Shown here piece by piece: positions 59,925-64,000 of a stretch of DNA of 64,000 bases. Each line of letters starts with the position of its first letter. Position 1 is the stretch's first letter. The notes under the pieces were generated by a model, which was given only the letters and a program-made list of their open reading frames with translations, did not search any database and was not told where the DNA came from. The position numbers were made by a program, and so were the translations under genes. The DNA is from Oreohelix idahoensis (taxonomy: Eukaryota; Mollusca; Gastropoda; Stylommatophora; Oreohelicidae): contig JAMPIV010012428.1 of NCBI GenBank assembly GCA_024509875.1, positions 1 to 64,000 of the forward strand. Reading direction: 5' to 3'.

Positions 59925-60705
59925 CCAACCGCGGTAAGCTGGTTAGGTAATGGTGGAGCAGGCAATGTTTAGGGCACCTTTTCTAGCCCCTTCCTCATGC
60001 CATGGAGGTGAGCAGTGCTTTCCTAAAGAGGGCTGCTCAGTCACTCAAGGGGCTGCCGAATCCCACTGCTGCTCCGATCAGTGGAAGACGACCATATGGC
60101 CTGAGCCGCCTGTGTGTAGGTCTGCGACTACGACTGCCAGCGATCCCACGCCTGCCGCTTCGCCGCTCGCCCATCGCCACAGGACTTGTTGTGAGTGGAT
60201 GGATGAGTGGATGAGTGGATGAAAGAGTGACTTGCGCAGTGATTTGGTTCAAAGTGAGGAAGAGTTGCGCAATTTCGTCGACCTCACTCTCTCGCCTGGG
60301 TCCATCTTAATCCAGTGGCAAGACAAGTCAAGACGACTGGAGATGAAGTCAGGTGCAGTGGATGACCATGGCTTTCTACGTGCCTCGCCATGCTCCTTAC
60401 GCTCCACAGCGCGTTGCTGGTAATCGCCGTTATGCCCGTTGAACCAACAGGTGGTTTCTTCCGCGCAGTCTACCGAATCCAGTCTTCGCATGCATGGGTA
60501 GGCAGACCCTAACTCACCGAAGGTTTATAACCAGTCGGCTACCCTCACCTAGTTTAGCCGGCCTGTCAAAGCCGTTATCCGGGGGGTGGCCGCTGTCGCA
60601 TGCTGACAGCTACGAGGAGCCACAGGTGAGAGCTGAATTGCCAGGTTTGGACCAAAGGTGGCCGAGCTGCCCTGAAAAGGGCATGACAGCTCCTTAACCA
60701 GAGGT
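59925..60705 (-). other. 5' region of the LINE
   Basis: A GC-richer block than its surroundings, directly upstream of the endonuclease. It holds no motif-bearing frame and ends near 60705, where AT-rich hAT sequence resumes. It is interpreted as the 5' untranslated region and promoter of the LINE. Confidence 0.55.
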
Positions 60706-60884
60706 ACCTTTTTATTACATTGTTTTTTAATCCCGTGGTTGGCCCTTTTATTTCTGGTTATAATCTATAAATTTTTAATAACAGCAACTATATTAATTTC
60801 AAATATTTTGCTAATATTAGGGGTACAATTTATAGAAATGGGCTGCCAAGGGGTACGCAAATGAAAAAAGGTTGGGAACCGCTG

Positions 60885-61466
60885 CCCTAGACAATCGATC
60901 TGTTTATGGGCGTGCTGACCACAAAATTAATAATTGGTTTTTCCACAGCATTTTGAGTAATAAACATTTGAGTTACAGGTTGATTTTGTCGTAATATATG
61001 TTAATTACTGATTTTGTAATACTAAACGCTGGTAAACTTTGTGATTGTCAATCAATCACAGGGTTCTGAAGAAGTAGGTGTTTGAACTAAGCTAAGGTGT
61101 GCGTTCAGACAATTACGTCCTGTTAATTGCCTCCCTTACCCTAACTGTCTTCAGTGGTGAACTTGTAGTGGACTTAAATTATAAGGGATTTTTTTTTCTC
61201 TTTAAATTTTTGCAAATTATTTTGTTTCCACTGTAGCAACTTATTTTTTAGTGAGTAAATCTTATTACCATTCAATTGGCATAGTCGCTTGCAATTAGAG
61301 CTTTTAGAGCCAGGAATAGCAGCGATAGTTCGATACTATATCATAGGAGGAGGTATTTCAAGTTAAAGTATATCATCTTTTGTTTTGGTATTTTCTCGCA
61401 AGTGGTAGGAACCAGTGTATCCTTTTTCTTACTTCTTCCTTGAGTAATCTCAGTCACTGATTTATT
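60885..61466 (+). other. Leader or LTR region before the second SCAN-like gag
   Basis: Noncoding. TGGTAGGAACCAGTG at 61403 has the TGG start expected of a primer-binding site and follows GCAAG, so an LTR may end just before it. With no second LTR in the window this cannot be tested here. Confidence 0.4.
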
Positions 61467-62487
61467 ATGGCCGAGAGGGCGAAACTGAGGCAGATGTTAA
61501 GACATGAAGCAATGGAAGAGCGACTAGACGGCGACGAAGCGAAAGCTTTCGTCAGGGACGAACTTGAGAGATATGACGCGGAGAAGAAAGAAGAAGAAGC
61601 GGAGAGGAAAGCAGAGGAAGACCGTAAATTAGAGCAGTGGAAGATAGATGAGGAAATATAAATCCGCAGGGAGAGACAGCAAGAGAAAGAGAGGGAGGAA
61701 AGAGAGAAGGAGAGGGAGGAAAGAGAGACAGCGCGAGGAAAGAGAAAATGAGCAACGACGACAGCACGAGTTGGCTCTGAAGGCGCTAGAATTCTAAAGT
61801 CGTGGTGCTGCCTCTACCTCCAGCAATGGAGAGTCTTCTCCTCATTCTTCCTTAACTGATCCTTCTAACACTCAGTCTCTTCAATTAAATGCTATGTCTT
61901 TTGCTCTAGAGTCTTTTCCGTGTCCTAATGAGAAGATTGACACATGGCTGAAAAAATGTGAGAAAATAGCAATTCTGTACGGTTTAGAGAGGTCGCGTTG
62001 GTGTATGAAACTTTCCCAGGCCCTAAAAAATTCTGCTTATGATGTTTACTCTAAACTGGAAAGTAGCCAACAATAAAACTACAACATGTTGAAGAAAGCG
62101 TTGCTTGAGCGCTTTGAAATGAATGCGCGAAAGTTTTTGCAACTGTTTCGGAACAGCAGGAAGGAGAGCTCTTAAACTTTTCAGCAGTTCTCGTCTCGTT
62201 TGAAGGGATACTTGAAAAAGTGCCGTGAGCTTTCACAGATCGCCTCTACCTATGAAGGTCTGGAGGAGTTCGTTATATGCGAAAAGATAAAGAACACTTT
62301 GTCTGCTGATACCCGGAGATTTCTAGCTGAGCAGGAAGCTGAAAAGCTTGAAGACATTTTGGAAAAGTCTGAGCGATATCACAATGCGCTGGCCGAACTG
62401 CCGGCCACAAAACGTAAACCGACAGAAGAGCATTTTCGAAAGAATAATCTAGACCAATCTTCTCATGCTTTTCATGTTTCTAACTAA
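61467..62487 (+). pseudogene. Gag of a second SCAN-like gypsy element
   Basis: It starts at ATG 61467 (MAERAKLRQMLRHEAMEERL), then a highly charged coiled coil rich in Glu and Arg to about 61790 that contains a stop at 61659-61661 and at least one shift. The capsid follows (61894-62076: FPCPNEKIDTWLKKCEKIA), then after further shifts a SCAN-like C-terminal part (62200-62487: FVICEKIKNTLSADTRRFL, KLEDILEKSERYHNAL). It has the same architecture as 12868-14000. A basic nucleocapsid-like region follows to about 62700. Confidence 0.8.
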
Positions 62488-62762
62488 AATAACCACAGAG
62501 AAACTGGACCTCAAAACACCCCTTCTGAAAAATCCAAGTTCTACAAAAACAAGTACCCCAACCACAGTAAACAGTTTGATCAACCCGACCGCCCTTCATG
62601 GCAGCGCAGCCAGAAAGGACAAGGGGGCAATAGGAGAACCCCTGAGCACGGGACAAATTATCAGACCAAGCACACCAAGCCGAAACGCATCGGATGCTTA
62701 TTAGCAGTCTCGCAAGGCGGACCTATTGACAGTGACTCCCAACTACGCGAGGTATTGTTATA

Positions 62763-64000
62763 TTGAATGGTTCTCAAACTTTTTGTTTATTTGACACGGG
62801 GCTTTCTTATGATTGCATTGTTGCCAGACATCTGGTTAAACCCGGTCAAGAGACAGGAGAGACCTTCCAATTTTGTGGAGTTTCTAAGAGTGATGCACCT
62901 ACAGCGCTTCCCATCGCATTGGTGGAGATCCACTCTGATTTTGTCAGAGGCGTGATCACAGCGGCTGTTATAGATGACCCCATCTACCCAGTCATACTTG
63001 GCGGTAGATACGTGTTTATTGGGAAACTGGAAGAGCCGATTGTGGCAGCAGTAACTACAAGAGGGCAAACCAAGAAGGAACGGGAGCCTGCGCCTAACTT
63101 TTTACCTATGGAACTTAAAGAAGCGCAACAAAAGGACCCTACTTTGGCACCCTGCTTTAGGAAACTGCAAATGGCTAAGGAATCCAGACAGCACGGGGAC
63201 ATTTTTTCTAAGAATGGCGTACTTTATCGCAGAACGGGCAAGCCTGACCAAGGTTTTAATCAGCTCCTAGTACCGAAACAGTACAGAAGCCAAATCCTAG
63301 AAATGGGGCACTCTCTTCCCTTCAGCGGACTGATGGGACAGAACGCCACAAACCAACGGATAACCACTCATTATTGGTGGCCAGGAGTAAATACTGATAT
63401 TATCAGGTATGTCAAATCCTGTGCCCAGTGCCAACGTGTGCCACCCAAGCAACGGACACCCCCAGTCTCTTTGGGTGAAACGCCAATAGTGGGAACACCA
63501 TTCGAATGGGTTGTGATCGACATTTTAGGACCCCTAGAAAGACTAAAAGAAGGAACAGGTTTATCCTGACCTTAGTCGACACATGCACTTTATGGGCAGA
63601 AGCTATCCCGCTAACATGCGCAGATGCCAAGCATGTCGCAGAAGCCCTAATGCAGATTTTCACTCGGTTGGGATTCCCTCAGCAAGTGTTGACGGATAAC
63701 GGATCTCCATACCGAAACCTGTTGATGGATGAGATCGTTAAGATCTTGAGGGACCAGCACATCTACACAAAGCCTTACACTCTGGCCGAAGTGGGTTAGT
63801 AGAACGTGTTAACGGAAACCTCAACATTATGCTAAGTAAACTGGCACAAGTGAAACCTGACGATTGGGATCTTTCTATCCCTGCAGCTCTATTTGGATAC
63901 AGAGAAACCCCACATACGTCCACAGGATTTCCGCCAGCCACGAATTTATGTGGCAGACCCATTAAGGGCCCGCGTGAAGCCTTACTTTGGTTGCTGACAG
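62763..64000 (+). pseudogene. Protease joined to integrase, SCAN-like gypsy, runs off window
   Basis: The first reading (62763-63569) has the protease site LFDTGLSYD, the conserved DDPIYPVILGGRY, then a linker and the integrase HHCC module (THYWWPGVNTDIIRYV, CAQCQRV) and core start (VVIDILGPL). After a frameshift near 63550 the core continues (LVDTCTLWAEAIPL, VLTDNGSPY), and after another near 63795 (LVERVNGNL, AALFGYRETPH) to the window edge. Protease passes directly to integrase with no RT between, as in Gmr1-like elements. Whether RT follows lies outside the window. Confidence 0.85.

Larger units (their letters stand above)
55252..60884 (+). mobile_element. hAT transposon, internally deleted and loaded with LINEs
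   Basis: Inverted ends CAGCGGTTCCCAACC and GGTTGGGAACCGCTG, with GGTACGC repeats just inside, bound 5.6 kb. The flanking 8 bp are TCCTAGAC and CCCTAGAC (7 of 8 match), the hAT target length. Only the first and last parts of the transposase remain. Two LINE insertions account for most of the length. Confidence 0.93.

Overview
The window reads as AT-rich genomic DNA of an animal, probably an invertebrate; I could not name the species or phylum. The evidence is eukaryotic throughout: LTR retrotransposons, LINEs, a Penelope-like element, pogo/Tigger and hAT DNA transposons, and a C2H2 zinc-finger gene with spliced exons on the minus strand. No bacterial-type operon, rRNA, tRNA or CRISPR array was seen. 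Almost all recognisable coding sequence belongs to mobile elements; the only host-like gene is the zinc-finger locus at about 45.7-50.4 kb.

Layout. 1-521: end of a 2.1-kb repeat seen twice more. 522-9987: Ty3/gypsy copy 1 (minus strand), broken at its 5' side by a Penelope-like element (8013-9571). 9988-10283: palindromic MITE-like unit. 10437-18080: a large foldback, two 2.1-kb inverted arms around a broken gag-protease-(HHCC) gene of a SCAN-like gypsy. 18095-19313: remnant of a fourth gypsy. 19314-41310: gypsy copy 2 (minus), a nest. Copy 3, a full-length LTR element with 1,521-bp LTRs and a perfect 5-bp target duplication, sits in its leader (26941-37292) and itself holds a LINE fragment. 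Its 5' LTR is split by a Tigger transposon (37784-40308) that carries a small hAT-type MITE. 41311-45729: LINE fragments and empty sequence. 45730-50445: zinc-finger gene and decayed finger fragments, with two short GAA-tailed retroposons in an intron. 50797-54870: LINE fragments, one lodged in a (TA)n microsatellite. 55252-60884: hAT transposon with TIRs and target duplication, gutted and filled by two LINE insertions. 61467-64000: a second SCAN-like gypsy running off the window.

The most notable biology is the pol order. Gypsy copies 1-3 have integrase upstream of reverse transcriptase (gag-PR-IN-RT-RH), the Ty1/copia-like order known in Ty3/gypsy from the Gmr1 group. They also replace the usual nucleocapsid knuckle with a conserved C-x2-C-x13-C-G-H motif before the protease. 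The two SCAN-like gag elements also go straight from protease to the integrase zinc module. All copies carry stops or frameshifts, so none looks autonomous as read.
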